DNA from: Actinomycetes bacterium
GTDB taxonomy: Bacteria; Actinomycetota; Actinomycetes; Mycobacteriales; Micromonosporaceae
Length of the DNA: 31,706 nt
Reading direction: 5' to 3'
Assembly: GCA_023402505.1 (NCBI GenBank)
Contig: JAEYGD010000478.1
Coordinates: 1 to 31,706 of the forward strand
In this document: in pieces, positions 1 to 8,746 of the stretch
How the letters are laid out: each line of letters starts with the position of its first letter
Position numbering within the stretch: the first letter of the stretch is position 1
Program-made: the position numbers and the translations under genes
The notes under the pieces: generated by a model
The model's database searches: none
Told to the model about the DNA's origin: nothing
Seen by the model: the letters and a program-made list of their open reading frames with translations, nothing else

Positions 1-537
1 CCAGAAGGAGATCAGCAGGTACGACGCCAGGCCGACGCCCTCCCAGCCGAAGTAGAGCATCACGTAGTTGTTGCCGAGCACCAGCAGGAGCATGGCGGCG
101 ACGAACAGGTTGAAGTACGCGAAGAACCGCCGGCGTCCCGGGTCGTGCGCCATGTACTCCACGGCGTACAGGTGGATCAGGAAACCCACCCCGGTGATCA
201 GCAGCACGAAGACCGCGGCCAGCGGGTCGAACAGCAGGCCGAAGTCCACGCGCAGGTCACCGACCGCGATGAACTCCCACAGGCTGAGCTCGACGGACCG
301 GTTCTCCAGGCCGCGCAGCTGGAAGAAGTAGGTCAGGCCGAGCACGAACGCGACACCGATGGACGCCACGCCCAGCCAGTGCCCCCACCGGTCGGCCCGA
401 CGGCCGAGCAGCAGCAGGATCGCCGCGCTGACCAGCGGGATCGCGACCAGCAGCCAGACGCTGCCGAGCAGCCCGTCGGCCGTCGCGTACGTGACGGTGC
501 CCACCGGTTCGACCGGAGCGTTCGCCAGAATCTCCAT
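1..537 (-). CDS. nuoL: NADH-quinone oxidoreductase subunit L, 5' part only
   Basis: Large proton-pumping membrane subunit of complex I, related to Na+/H+ antiporters. The frame is open from an ATG at 537 to the left edge and gives the first 179 residues. Hydrophobic segments are visible at about residues 25-45, 52-72 and 100-125, followed by YMAHDPGRRRFFAYFNLF and a GNNYVMLYFGWEGVGLASYLL block typical of NuoL/ND5. The start lies 13 nt after the nuoK stop, with a G-rich but poor ribosome site. As the product normally exceeds 600 residues, about 70% of the gene, and any nuoM and nuoN, lie outside the window. Confidence 0.95.
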   Translation of the reverse strand, partial: MEILANAPVEPVGTVTYATADGLLGSVWLLVAIPLVSAAILLLLGRRADRWGHWLGVASIGVAFVLGLTYFFQLRGLENRSVELSLWEFIAVGDLRVDFGLLFDPLAAVFVLLITGVGFLIHLYAVEYMAHDPGRRRFFAYFNLFVAAMLLLVLGNNYVMLYFGWEGVGLASYLLISFW

Positions 538-550
538 CACCGCAGGCCCC

Positions 551-868
551 TCAGTACTTCAGAAGGTTGGCGTCGTCGACGCTCGCCGCGCGCCGGGTCC
601 GGAAGATCGCCATGATGATCGCAAGCCCGACCACGACCTCGGCCGCGGCCACCACCATCACGAAGAACGCCATGATCTGTCCGTTGAGGTCACCGTTGAT
701 CCGGCTGAAGGTGACCAGGGTCAGGTTGGCCGCGTTGAGCATCAGCTCGACGCACATGAACAGCACGAGCGCGTTGCGCCGGATGAGCACCCCGGCGGCG
801 CCGATGGTGAACAGCACCGCGGCGAGGACCAGGTAGTAGTTCGGCTCGACCGAGAAGAACTCTCTCAC
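551..868 (-). CDS. nuoK: NADH-quinone oxidoreductase subunit K
   Basis: Small membrane subunit of the complex I proton-translocation arm, 105 residues, usual family length. Three membrane helices are seen (about residues 10-28, 33-55 and 65-88). They include the conserved acidic residue in MCVELMLNAANL (Glu41) and a second in AAAEVVVGLAI (Glu77), both expected in NuoK. The GTG start overlaps the nuoJ stop as GTGA, so the pair is translationally coupled. The longer open frame to the right is only the shadow of nuoJ. Confidence 0.95.
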   Translation of the reverse strand: MREFFSVEPNYYLVLAAVLFTIGAAGVLIRRNALVLFMCVELMLNAANLTLVTFSRINGDLNGQIMAFFVMVVAAAEVVVGLAIIMAIFRTRRAASVDDANLLKY

Positions 869-1635
869 TTGTCGGTCCCCTTCAACGTGGTCTCCTCGGC
901 GGTCAGCTCCCGGACCGGCAGGATCTCGGGGGTGCTGCGCTCGGTCAGCCGGCCGTCGGGCAGGCGGGCCGGCGTGGCGACCGAGGAGGACGTGGCGAAC
1001 ACGCCCGGGCCGGGCTTCGGGCCGGGGTAGTTGCCGGGGCGGAACCGGGCCTTCATGGTGGCGATCTGGTCCATCCGGTCCTCCTTGCGCCGCTCGACGT
1101 GCGCCAGCACCATCGCGCCGACCGCCGCCGTGATGAGCAGCGCCGAGGTCAGCTCGAACGCGAAGACGTACTTGGTGAACAGCAGCCGAGCGATGCCCTG
1201 CACGTTGCCCTCGGCGTTGGCCACGGCCAGGCCGGTGGCGGTGCCCCCGTCCAGCGCGCGGTAGACGCCGGTGCCGACCAGGCCCGCGAAGCCCACGCCG
1301 AGGACGATCGCCGCGACCCGCTGGCCGCGCAGCGTCTCGATCAGCGAGTCGGACGCGTCCCGGCCGACCAGCATCAGCACGAACAGGAACAGCATCATGA
1401 TCGCGCCGGTGTAGACGATGATCTGCACCATGCCGATGAACGGCCCGGCCTGGAGAACGTAGAACACGCCCAGGCTGAGCATCGTCAGCACCAGCCAGAG
1501 TGCCGAGTGCACGGCGTTGCGGGCGGCGACCATGCCGATCGCGCCGAGCAGCGCCAGCGGGGCGAGGATCCAGAAGGTGACCGCCTCGCCACCGGACACC
1601 GAGCCCGCCGCGGCGAGCACCGTCTGCGTGGTCAT
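865..1635 (-). CDS. nuoJ: NADH-quinone oxidoreductase subunit J
   Basis: Membrane subunit J of complex I, 256 residues. Five hydrophobic segments are visible; the third contains GMVQIIVYTGAIMMLFLFVLMLVG, the characteristic NuoJ helix. The last 65 or so residues form a soluble proline-rich tail, longer than in E. coli NuoJ but in keeping with actinobacterial versions. The ATG start overlaps the nuoI stop as ATGA, and the stop overlaps the nuoK start as GTGA. The start was chosen for that overlap; the frame remains open further upstream inside nuoI. Confidence 0.95.
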   Translation of the reverse strand: MTTQTVLAAAGSVSGGEAVTFWILAPLALLGAIGMVAARNAVHSALWLVLTMLSLGVFYVLQAGPFIGMVQIIVYTGAIMMLFLFVLMLVGRDASDSLIETLRGQRVAAIVLGVGFAGLVGTGVYRALDGGTATGLAVANAEGNVQGIARLLFTKYVFAFELTSALLITAAVGAMVLAHVERRKEDRMDQIATMKARFRPGNYPGPKPGPGVFATSSSVATPARLPDGRLTERSTPEILPVRELTAEETTLKGTDK

Positions 1636-2267
1636 GCTCCGTCTCCCTTGCCGGCCCGCTGCGCGGCCTGCTCGGCACCGGGGAAGGTCACCCCGGGATG
1701 CTCGTCGAGCTGGTAACGGCCGGGGCCCATCGACGAGCGCTCGGCACCGGCCGAGGTGCCGGGGTTCTCCAGCGCGCCGACGTAGTAGTCCTTCTCGCTC
1801 TCGCCCAGCCGCATCGGGTGCGGCGGCTGCTCCATGCCCGGCAGCAGCGGCGCCAGCAGCTGCTCCTTCGTGAAGATCAGGTCCTGCCGGTTGTCCCGGG
1901 CCAGCTCGTACTCGTTGCTCATGGTCAGCGAGCGGGTCGGGCAGGCCTCGATGCACAGTCCGCAGAAGATGCAGCGGGCGTAGTTGATCTGGTAGACGCT
2001 GGCGTACCGCTCACCGGGCGAGAAGCGCTGCTCGTCGGTGTTGTCGCCACCCTCCACGTAGATCGCGTCGGCCGGGCAGGCCCAGGCGCACAGCTCGCAG
2101 CCGATGCACTTCTCCAGGCCGTCCGGGTGCCGGTTGAGGATGTGCCGCCCGTGGTAGCGCGGCGCCGAAGCCGGCGGCTTGGACGGGTAGTCGGTGGTGA
2201 CGACCTTCCTGAACATGTGCGAGAAGGTGACCCCGAAGCCCTTGAACGTTCCGGTGATCGCGCCCAC
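1632..2267 (-). CDS. nuoI: NADH-quinone oxidoreductase subunit I (2 x [4Fe-4S])
   Basis: Electron-transfer subunit of the peripheral arm, 211 residues, carrying clusters N6a and N6b. Two ferredoxin motifs are complete: Cys54, 57, 60, 64 (CIGCELCAWACP) and Cys99, 102, 105, 109 (CIFCGLCIEACP). The N-terminal 30 residues form an amphipathic membrane-contact segment. A proline/charge-rich tail of about 65 residues follows the core. The GTG start is preceded by a strong AGGGAGGT ribosome site, and the nuoH stop lies one base upstream. Confidence 0.97.
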   Translation of the reverse strand: MGAITGTFKGFGVTFSHMFRKVVTTDYPSKPPASAPRYHGRHILNRHPDGLEKCIGCELCAWACPADAIYVEGGDNTDEQRFSPGERYASVYQINYARCIFCGLCIEACPTRSLTMSNEYELARDNRQDLIFTKEQLLAPLLPGMEQPPHPMRLGESEKDYYVGALENPGTSAGAERSSMGPGRYQLDEHPGVTFPGAEQAAQRAGKGDGA

Positions 2268-2268
2268 G

Positions 2269-3615
2269 TCACACCTCCCTGGAGTCCGTGCCGGCGGCGA
2301 GGTTGGCCGGCTCCCGCTCGGCGACTACGCGTCGGGTCCGCGGGCTCGGTGGTACCTGAAGGTCCATCGGGGGCAGCGGGAAGCTGCCCGGTGGACGGTT
2401 GTTGACCTGCTCCGCCAGCGTCGGCTTGGGCGCCGGCTTGCGGCTCGGCCAGAACAGCGTGGCGAGCAGCACGACACCGGCGACGGCGCCGTACACGATC
2501 AGCCGGTCGGTGCGCTCCCAGCCCTGGGTCTTCAGCCAGCCGGCCAGCACCAGGATCCAGACCAGGTTGATCGGGAGCAGGACCTTCCAGCCGAAGCGCA
2601 TGAACTGGTCGTAGCGCAGCCGGGGCAGCGTGCCCCGCAGCCAGATGAAGACGAAGACCAGGGAGACGACCTTGAGGAAGAACCACAGCATCGGCCACCA
2701 GCCGGAGTTCGCCCCGTCCCAGAGGGTCAGCGGCCAGGGTGCCCGCCAGCCGCCGAGGAACAGCGTCACGGTGAACGCCGACATGGTCACCATCGCGACG
2801 TACTCGGAGAGCATGATGAGCGCGAACTTCAGCGAGCTGTACTCCGTCTGGAAGCCGGCGACCAGCTCGGACTCCGCCTCCGGCAGGTCGAACGGGGCCC
2901 GGTTGGTCTCACCGACGATCGCGATGAAGAAGATGACGAAGCTCGGGAAGAGCAGGACGGCGTACCAGCCGGGAGCCGCGATGTCCGCGCCGAACAGCTC
3001 CATCCGGGGCCGCTCACCCTGCGCGGCGACGATCCCGCTGGTCGACATCGTGCCGGAGAGCATGAACACCGTCACGACGGAGAGACCCAGCGCGACCTCG
3101 TACGAGATCAGCTGCGCGGTGGACCGCAGACCACCGAGCAGCGGGTAGGTCGACCCGGAGGACCAGCCGGCCAGCACGATGCCGTACACCGCCATCGACG
3201 AGCAGGCCAGCACCAGCAGCACCGCCACCGGCACGTCGGTGACCTGCAGCGGCGTCCGCTCCCCGAAGATGCTGACCATCGGGCCGAACGGGATCACCGA
3301 CAGCGTGGTGACCGCGCAGACCACCGAGATGACCGGCGCGAAGAAGTAGACCACCTTGTCGGCGGCCTTCGGGAGGATGTCCTCCTTGAAGGCCAGCTTC
3401 AGGCCGTCGGCGAGCGTCTGGAGCAGACCGAACGGGCCGGCCTGGTTGGGACCGGGCCGGACCGCCATCCGGGCGACGACCCGGCGCTCGAACCAGACAC
3501 CGAGCAGCGTGGCGAGCAGGCAGAACGCGAACGCGGCGACGATCTTGATCAGGATCAGCCACCACGGATCCCGGCCGAAGTCGGCCAGCGTCGGGTCCTG
3601 TGCGAGGAAGGTCAT
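2269..3615 (-). CDS. nuoH: NADH-quinone oxidoreductase subunit H
   Basis: Membrane subunit forming the quinone-binding junction between the two arms of complex I, 448 residues. Eight or nine hydrophobic helices are visible. Diagnostic blocks include ERRVVARMAVRPGPNQAGP near residue 47, GWSSGSTYPLLGGLRSTAQLISYE in the middle, and the glutamate-rich ETNRAPFDLPEAESELVAGF loop. The ATG at 3615 was preferred over a GTG at 3624 because AAAGG lies 8 nt upstream of the ATG, whereas the GTG is part of that ribosome site. Residues after about 395 form a soluble, proline-rich, Arg-rich tail. The start overlaps the stop of a 41-codon frame read through the preceding repeat (ATGA). Confidence 0.96.
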   Translation of the reverse strand: MTFLAQDPTLADFGRDPWWLILIKIVAAFAFCLLATLLGVWFERRVVARMAVRPGPNQAGPFGLLQTLADGLKLAFKEDILPKAADKVVYFFAPVISVVCAVTTLSVIPFGPMVSIFGERTPLQVTDVPVAVLLVLACSSMAVYGIVLAGWSSGSTYPLLGGLRSTAQLISYEVALGLSVVTVFMLSGTMSTSGIVAAQGERPRMELFGADIAAPGWYAVLLFPSFVIFFIAIVGETNRAPFDLPEAESELVAGFQTEYSSLKFALIMLSEYVAMVTMSAFTVTLFLGGWRAPWPLTLWDGANSGWWPMLWFFLKVVSLVFVFIWLRGTLPRLRYDQFMRFGWKVLLPINLVWILVLAGWLKTQGWERTDRLIVYGAVAGVVLLATLFWPSRKPAPKPTLAEQVNNRPPGSFPLPPMDLQVPPSPRTRRVVAEREPANLAAGTDSREV

Positions 3616-3737
3616 GGTGCCCACCTTTCGTTCGCGACTGCCACGTCGTTTACTCGCGACTGCGGGGCTCGCTTCGCTCGCTCCTCGTGCTCGCGACGGG
3701 CCTCACTCGCATGCGCTCGTTCACTCCTCGCGCTCAC
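3612..3737 (-). repeat. Intergenic repeat copy between nuoG and nuoH, with coupled mini-ORF
   Basis: This is the longest of the nuo copies. On the minus strand it starts with the nuoG stop (CAG TGA GCGCGAGGAG...), contains the CGAGCCCCGCAGTCGCGA core plus a second partial CAGTCGCGAACG, and ends with AAAGG, the nuoH ribosome site. A 41-residue frame (VSARSERAH...ANERWAP) starts at a GTG overlapping the nuoG stop (GTGA) and ends in a TGA overlapping the nuoH ATG (ATGA). The repeat is seen directly. Whether the frame is translated is unknown; its sequence resembles no domain I recognise. Confidence 0.8.
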
Positions 3738-6250
3738 TGCGAACCCCCGGAGTTGAGGAGCGGGCCCGGGCGACCGGCCGCGTCGGCGGCGACCGGCGCG
3801 TCCGCCTGCTGGGGAACCGCCGGGGCGGTCGCGGCGGAGACCCGCACGACCGCTCCGGCCGTGGCGCCGAGGCTGCGGCGGACCGTCGAGCCGGGCGAGT
3901 TGGTCGGCAGCCACACGACGCCGTCCGGCATCTCGGTCACCGCCACCGGCAGGGTGATCGCGCCGCGGTCGGTGCCGACCGTCACCGCGTCGCCGTCGGC
4001 GACGCCGACCGCCTCGGCGGTGCCCTTGCCCAACCGCACGACCGGCGGGCGGGCCGTACCGGCGAGATGCTCGTCGCCGTCGGTGAGGCTGCCCAGGTCG
4101 ATCAGCTGGTGCCAGGTGGCCAGCACGGCCTCACCGGCGCCCGGCTGCGGCACGGCCGCCGGCTCCACCGACGGCGGCGCCGGCTTGGTGGTGCGGGTGC
4201 GGGGCAGCCCGCCCAGCTCGCGGCGGACGCTCGGCACGTCCGCGGTGCCGAGCCGAACGTCCAACTGCGCGGCCAGCGCGTCCAGCACCCGGCCGTCGGT
4301 CATCGCGGCGGTCTGCAGGACCGCCTCGAAGGGACGCAGCCGCCCCTCCCAGTCGAGGAAGCTGCCGGCCTTCTCCACCACCGGCGCGACCGGGAGGACC
4401 ACGTCCGCGCGGCGGGCCACCGCGCTGCTGCGCAGTTCGAGGCTGACCAGGAACGGCACCGCCTCCAGCGCCTCCTCGGCCAGTCGCGGGTCGGCCAGGT
4501 CCGCCGGGTCGACGCCGGCCACGACCAGCGCGCCGAGTTGCCCGGCGGTCGCGGCGGCGAGGATGCCGTCGGTGTCCCGCCCGGCCTGGCTGGGGATGAC
4601 CCCGGCCGGGATGTCCCACGCCTCGCCCAGCTCCGCGCGGGCGGCCGGCTCGGTGACCAGGCGACCGCCGGGGAGCAGGTTCGGCAGGCAGCCCGCGTCG
4701 ACGGCGCCCCGGTCACCCGCGCGCCGCGGCACCCAGGCCAGCTTGGCCCCGGTACGCCGGGCCACGTCCGCCGCGGCGGACAGGCCGCCCGGCACGGCAC
4801 CCAGCCGCTCGCCGACGACGAGGATCGCCCCCGGCTGGCTGAGCGCCTCGGCGACCGTGGCGTGCTCCGCGAGCACGCTGGCCTCCTCGCCCGGCACCAC
4901 CCGGGCCAGCTTGGCGCCGAGCTTCTCCAGGCCGCGCGTCGCGAACGGCGCGATCGCGTACACCGTCAGGGTCTTCTTCAGGTACGCCTTGCGCAGCCGC
5001 AGGAAGAGGATCGGGCACTCCTCCTCCGGCTCAAGGCCGACCAGCACCACCGCCGGCGCCTTCTCGACGTCGGCGTAGGTGACGTCGGTGGCCCCGGCGA
5101 CCGAGCTGGCCAGGAAGTCGGCCTCCTCGCGGGAGACCGGCCGGGCCCGGAAGTCGATGTCGTTGGTGCGCAGTGCCACGCGGGCGAACTTCGCGTACGC
5201 GTAGGCGTCCTCGACGGTGAGCCGGCCGCCGGTGAGCACCGCCGCGCCCCGGCCGCCGTCCCGAGCGGCGCGCAGCCCCTCGGCGGCCACGGTCAGGGCC
5301 TCGCTCCACGACGCCTCCCGCAGCTCACCGGTGCGCTCGTCACGCACCAGCGGGGTGGTCAGCCGGTCGAACGCGCGGGCGTACTGGAAACCCCAGCGCC
5401 CCTTGTCGCAGTTCCACTCCTCGTTGACCGCCGGGTCGTCGCCGGCCAGCCGCCGCAGCACCTTGCCGCGCCGCCAGTCGGTGCGCTGGGCGCAGCCGGC
5501 CGAGCAGTGCTCGCAGACGCTGGGGCTGGAGACCAGGTCGAACGGGCGGGCCCGGAAGCGGTACTGCGCGCCGGTCAGCGCGCCGACCGGGCAGATCTGG
5601 ATCGTGTTGCCGGAGAAGTAGGAGTTGAACGGGACGTCGCCCTCATCGCCCTCCTCACCGCCGTACGCCTCGTCCCGGTAGATGTTGATCTCCTCGGCGG
5701 ACGAGCGGTTCATCAGGTCGATGAACTTGTCGCCGGCGATCTCCTCCGAGAACCGCGTGCAGCGCTGGCAGAGCACGCAGCGCTCCCGGTCCAGCAGCAC
5801 CTGGGTGCTGATCTCCAGCGGCTTCTCGTACTCCCGCTTGTGCTCGTGGAACCGGGAGTCGGTGCGGCCGGTGGACATCGCCTGGTTCTGCAGCGGGCAC
5901 TCGCCGCCCTTGTCGCACATCGGGCAGTCGAGGGGGTGGTTCACCAGCAGCAGCTCCATGATCCCCTCCTGCGCCTTCTGCGCGACCGGGGAGGTGAGCT
6001 GGGTCTTCACGACCATGCCGTCGGTCACGGTCTGGGTGCAGGAGGCGACCGGCTTGCGCTGCCCCTCCACCTCGACCAGGCACTGGCGGCAGGCGCCGGC
6101 CGGGGCCAGCAGCGGGTGGTCGCAGAACCGCGGGATCTCGATGCCCATCTGCTCGGCGACCCGGATCAGCAGCGCGCCCTTCGGCGCGGTGACCTGGATG
6201 CCGTCGATGGTGAGCGTGACCGTCTCGGTCTGCTTGGCTACGTCGCTCAT
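3734..6250 (-). CDS. nuoG: NADH-quinone oxidoreductase subunit G
   Basis: Iron-sulfur subunit of the NADH-oxidising arm, 838 residues. The N-terminal [2Fe-2S] ferredoxin domain has Cys43, 54, 57 and 71. The N5 motif has His105 with Cys109, 112 and 118; Cys158, 161, 164 and 220 match the next [4Fe-4S] site. Cys246, 249, 253 and 281 provide the four ligands of the extra N7 cluster, which some bacteria keep. A molybdopterin-oxidoreductase-like domain fills the rest, with an Ala/Pro-rich C-terminus. The ATG has GAAGG upstream and overlaps the stop of the repeat-encoded mini-ORF as TGATG. Long open frames on the opposite strand are composition shadows. Confidence 0.97.
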   Translation of the reverse strand: MSDVAKQTETVTLTIDGIQVTAPKGALLIRVAEQMGIEIPRFCDHPLLAPAGACRQCLVEVEGQRKPVASCTQTVTDGMVVKTQLTSPVAQKAQEGIMELLLVNHPLDCPMCDKGGECPLQNQAMSTGRTDSRFHEHKREYEKPLEISTQVLLDRERCVLCQRCTRFSEEIAGDKFIDLMNRSSAEEINIYRDEAYGGEEGDEGDVPFNSYFSGNTIQICPVGALTGAQYRFRARPFDLVSSPSVCEHCSAGCAQRTDWRRGKVLRRLAGDDPAVNEEWNCDKGRWGFQYARAFDRLTTPLVRDERTGELREASWSEALTVAAEGLRAARDGGRGAAVLTGGRLTVEDAYAYAKFARVALRTNDIDFRARPVSREEADFLASSVAGATDVTYADVEKAPAVVLVGLEPEEECPILFLRLRKAYLKKTLTVYAIAPFATRGLEKLGAKLARVVPGEEASVLAEHATVAEALSQPGAILVVGERLGAVPGGLSAAADVARRTGAKLAWVPRRAGDRGAVDAGCLPNLLPGGRLVTEPAARAELGEAWDIPAGVIPSQAGRDTDGILAAATAGQLGALVVAGVDPADLADPRLAEEALEAVPFLVSLELRSSAVARRADVVLPVAPVVEKAGSFLDWEGRLRPFEAVLQTAAMTDGRVLDALAAQLDVRLGTADVPSVRRELGGLPRTRTTKPAPPSVEPAAVPQPGAGEAVLATWHQLIDLGSLTDGDEHLAGTARPPVVRLGKGTAEAVGVADGDAVTVGTDRGAITLPVAVTEMPDGVVWLPTNSPGSTVRRSLGATAGAVVRVSAATAPAVPQQADAPVAADAAGRPGPLLNSGGSQ

Positions 6251-6309
6251 CAGAGCCGCCTTCCACTCGCGACTGCGGGACTCGCAAGCTCATTCCTCGC
6301 GCTCATCAG
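6244..6309 (-). repeat. Intergenic repeat copy between nuoF and nuoG, with flanking 10-bp duplication
   Basis: Shortest nuo copy. It reads on the minus strand from the nuoF stop through GAGCGCGAGGAATGAGC, TTGCGAGTCCCGCAGTCGCG and GGAAGG (the nuoG ribosome site). An 18-residue frame (MSARNELASPAVASGRRL) begins at an ATG overlapping the nuoF stop (TGATG) and ends in a TGA overlapping the nuoG ATG (TGATG). The same 10 bases, CTGATGAGCG, occur at both ends (6300-6309 and 6244-6253). They contain the stop/start overlap itself, as if this junction had been duplicated around the insert. Confidence 0.8.
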
Positions 6310-7637
6310 TGCGCCCCTACGAGGGTCTTCTCCGACAGCTTCGGAGCGGTACGTCCCTCGATGTAGTCGAGGTAGTCCTGCTTGAAGAACTTCAGCGAGG
6401 AGGTCACCGGGCTGGTCGCGCCGTCACCCAGGCCGCAGAACGAGCGGCCGAGGATGTTGTCGCAGGTGTCCAGCAGGGTGTCCAGGTCCTCGTGGGTGCC
6501 GGCACCAGCGAGGATCCGGCGGTAGACGCGGACCATCCAGTAGTTGCCCTCGCGGCACGGAGTGCACTTGCCGCACGACTCGTGGTGGTAGAACTCCAGC
6601 CACCGGTAGGTCGCGTACACCGGGCAGTCCTGGTCGGAGAAGATCTGCGTCGCCGTGGTGCCCAGGATCGAGCCGGCGGCCGCCACCCCCTCGAAGTCCA
6701 GTGGCACGTCCAGGTGCTCGGCGGTGAGCAGCGGCGTCGACGAGCCACCCGGCGTCCAGAACCGCAGGTTGTGGCCCGGCTGCATGCCGCCGGCCAGCTC
6801 GATCAGCTCGCGGAGCGTGATGCCCATCGAGCACTCGTACTGGCCGGGGTTCGCGATTCGGCCGGAGAGCGAGTAGATCATCGGGCCGGACGACTTCTCG
6901 GTGCCCATGGACCGCCACCAGTCGGCGCCGCCCAGCACGATGTACGGGACGGAGGCGATGGTGCCGACGTTGTTCACCACCGTCGGGCTCGCGTACAGGC
7001 CGTGGGTCGCCGGGAACGGCGGCCGGAGCCGGGGCTGACCCCGGAAGCCCTCCAGCGAGTCCAGCAGCGCGGTCTCCTCACCGCAGATGTACGCCCCGGC
7101 GCCCGAGTGCACCACCAGGTCCAGGTCGAACCCGCTGCGCAGGATGTTCTTCCCGAGGTAGCCCTTGGCGTACGCCTCCCGCACCGCGTTGCGCAGCCGG
7201 CGCGCGGCGTGCACCGCCTCGCCCCGGATGTAGATGTAGGCGCGGCTGGCCCGGATCGCGTACGACGCGATGATCACGCCCTCGACCAGCGAGTGCGGGT
7301 CGTGCGTCATCAACGGCAGGTCCTTGCAGGTGCCCGGCTCGCCCTCGTCGGCGTTCACCACGAGATAATGAGGTCTTGCCGGCGGCTTTCCATTCGGTTC
7401 TTGCGGGATGAACCCCCACTTGAGTCCGGTCGGGAAGCCCGCGCCGCCACGGCCGCGCAGGCCGGAGTCCTTGACGAGCTGGATCAGGTCGTCCGGGTGT
7501 GCCTTGAGCGCCTTGCGCAGGGCCGCGTACCCGTCGAGCTTCTCGTAGGTGTCGACCTGCCAGGCGTCCGGCGACAACCAGCGTTTGGTGAGCACCGGCG
7601 TGAGCTTGGCCAGCGTCTCCGGCCGAGGAGTGGTCAC
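6306..7637 (-). CDS. nuoF: NADH-quinone oxidoreductase subunit F (NADH/FMN-binding)
   Basis: Subunit that oxidises NADH and carries FMN and cluster N3, 443 residues, usual length. The glycine-rich nucleotide loop GLRGRGGAGFPTGLKW spans residues 59-74, and the FMN-contact segment GAYICGEETALLDSLEG spans 181-197. The N3 ligands are Cys355, 358, 361 and 400 (ESCGKCTPCREG and RSFCGLGDGA). The GTG start overlaps the nuoE stop as GTGA, which marks it as the coupled start. Confidence 0.97.
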   Translation of the reverse strand: MTTPRPETLAKLTPVLTKRWLSPDAWQVDTYEKLDGYAALRKALKAHPDDLIQLVKDSGLRGRGGAGFPTGLKWGFIPQEPNGKPPARPHYLVVNADEGEPGTCKDLPLMTHDPHSLVEGVIIASYAIRASRAYIYIRGEAVHAARRLRNAVREAYAKGYLGKNILRSGFDLDLVVHSGAGAYICGEETALLDSLEGFRGQPRLRPPFPATHGLYASPTVVNNVGTIASVPYIVLGGADWWRSMGTEKSSGPMIYSLSGRIANPGQYECSMGITLRELIELAGGMQPGHNLRFWTPGGSSTPLLTAEHLDVPLDFEGVAAAGSILGTTATQIFSDQDCPVYATYRWLEFYHHESCGKCTPCREGNYWMVRVYRRILAGAGTHEDLDTLLDTCDNILGRSFCGLGDGATSPVTSSLKFFKQDYLDYIEGRTAPKLSEKTLVGAH

Positions 7638-8746
7638 TTCTGGTTTCCCCTTTCGCTCCCGGCTGCGGGGCTCGCGAGCTCACTCCGCGCGCCCGCGGCT
7701 GCCTCGGCATCCTCGAGCGAGCGCTCCTGCGCCCCGGCGTCGTCGCCGGCGGGCTTGCCGTCACCGGCCGGCGGGTTCGCCGCCGCCCCGGACACCTGGG
7801 CCTCCTGGGCGTCGCGGGGCGCCGGGGGCGAGGCGTCCGTCGGCACCTTTGTGCCGGGCGAGTCGGGCACCGCGGTCCGCGCGTCTGGCTGCCGGGTCTC
7901 GGCCGCCCGCACCTCGGGCGACTTGGCGTCCGGCGCCGTCACGTCGCGGGTGGTGCTGCCGGCCGCCGCGGCCGGTGGTGCCGGCTCGCCGACGCCGGCG
8001 TTGCCCGCCGGCTTCGCGGCCTCCGCCTTCGCCTTCGCCTCGGCGGCGGCCTTGTCGGCCTCGGCCTTGCTGCGGATCGGCGTGTTCGGGTCGAAACCGG
8101 GGACCGAGATGCCGTGCTCCTGCGCCAGGCGCAGCCCGCGCAGGGTCGGCTCGCCCGGGACGCCGTCGGCGACCGCGCCCTCGCGCTCGTCGGCGAAACC
8201 GGCGAGCTGCACCGCCATCTCCTTGAGCGTGCAGAGCCGGGCGCCGCGGGTCGGCGTGGGCCGGCCCCCGGCACGCAGCTCGTCGACCACGCCGACGGCC
8301 GCCTGCGGATCCACGTTGTCGAAGAAGTCGTAGTTGACCGTCATCACCGGGCCGTAGTCGCACGCGGCCAGGCACTCGGCGTGCTCCAGGGTGATCGTCC
8401 CGTCGGCGGTGGTCTCCTCGTGCCCCACCCCGAGGTGCTCGACGAGCGTGTCGTAGACCTCCTGGCCGCCGAGGACGTTGCACATCGTGTTGGTGCAGAC
8501 GCTCACCAGCCAGTCACCGGTCGGCCGGCGCTTGTACATGGTGTAGAAGGACGCGACCGCACCGACCTGGGCCTTGTTCAGCCCCAGCACCTCGGCGCAG
8601 AACGCGATGCCGGCCGGGGAGACGTGCCCCTCCACGGACTGCACCAGGTGCAGCAGCGGCAGCAGCGCCGAGCGGGACCGGTCGGCCGGGTACCGGGCGA
8701 TGATCTCCCGCGCCCGGGCTCGGGTCTCTTCGGTGAACACAGTCAT
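7634..8746 (-). CDS. nuoE: NADH-quinone oxidoreductase subunit E with long C-terminal extension
   Basis: [2Fe-2S] (N1a) subunit of the NADH-oxidising arm. The thioredoxin-like core has ligands Cys84, Cys89 (CTNTMC), Cys125 and Cys129 (CLAAC). The core ends near residue 215; from about 225 to 370 the protein is an Ala/Lys/Glu/Pro-rich, probably disordered tail. E. coli NuoE has about 166 residues, so this 370-residue product is very long even allowing for the extensions usual in actinobacteria. The last 18 or so residues (ARSELASPAAGSERGNQK) are encoded by the intergenic repeat, in its usual frame. The ATG at 8746 has GAAAGG 7-8 nt upstream. The frame also stays open to a GTG at 8860 through another repeat copy, so a 38-residue N-terminal extension is possible. 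Confidence 0.93.
   Translation of the reverse strand: MTVFTEETRARAREIIARYPADRSRSALLPLLHLVQSVEGHVSPAGIAFCAEVLGLNKAQVGAVASFYTMYKRRPTGDWLVSVCTNTMCNVLGGQEVYDTLVEHLGVGHEETTADGTITLEHAECLAACDYGPVMTVNYDFFDNVDPQAAVGVVDELRAGGRPTPTRGARLCTLKEMAVQLAGFADEREGAVADGVPGEPTLRGLRLAQEHGISVPGFDPNTPIRSKAEADKAAAEAKAKAEAAKPAGNAGVGEPAPPAAAAGSTTRDVTAPDAKSPEVRAAETRQPDARTAVPDSPGTKVPTDASPPAPRDAQEAQVSGAAANPPAGDGKPAGDDAGAQERSLEDAEAAAGARSELASPAAGSERGNQK
7650..7692 (-). repeat. Repeat copy fused into the 3' end of nuoE
   Basis: The minus strand carries a diverged copy of the repeat: GCGCGGAGTGAGCTCGCGAG, then CCCCGCAGCCGGGAGCG and AAAGGGG. It has no upstream stop codon, so nuoE reads through it in the same frame as the mini-ORFs of the other copies and stops at 7634-7636, overlapping the nuoF GTG. 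AAAGGGG supplies the nuoF ribosome site. Boundaries are approximate. Confidence 0.7.

Noticed and set aside
3356..6385. A 1009-codon plus-strand open frame opposite nuoG
   Set aside because: It is antisense to a gene with complete iron-sulfur motifs and is His/Arg/Gly/Ala-rich low-complexity sequence, as expected from third-position GC bias. Similar plus-strand frames opposite nuoE, nuoD, mqnC and paaA were dropped for the same reason.
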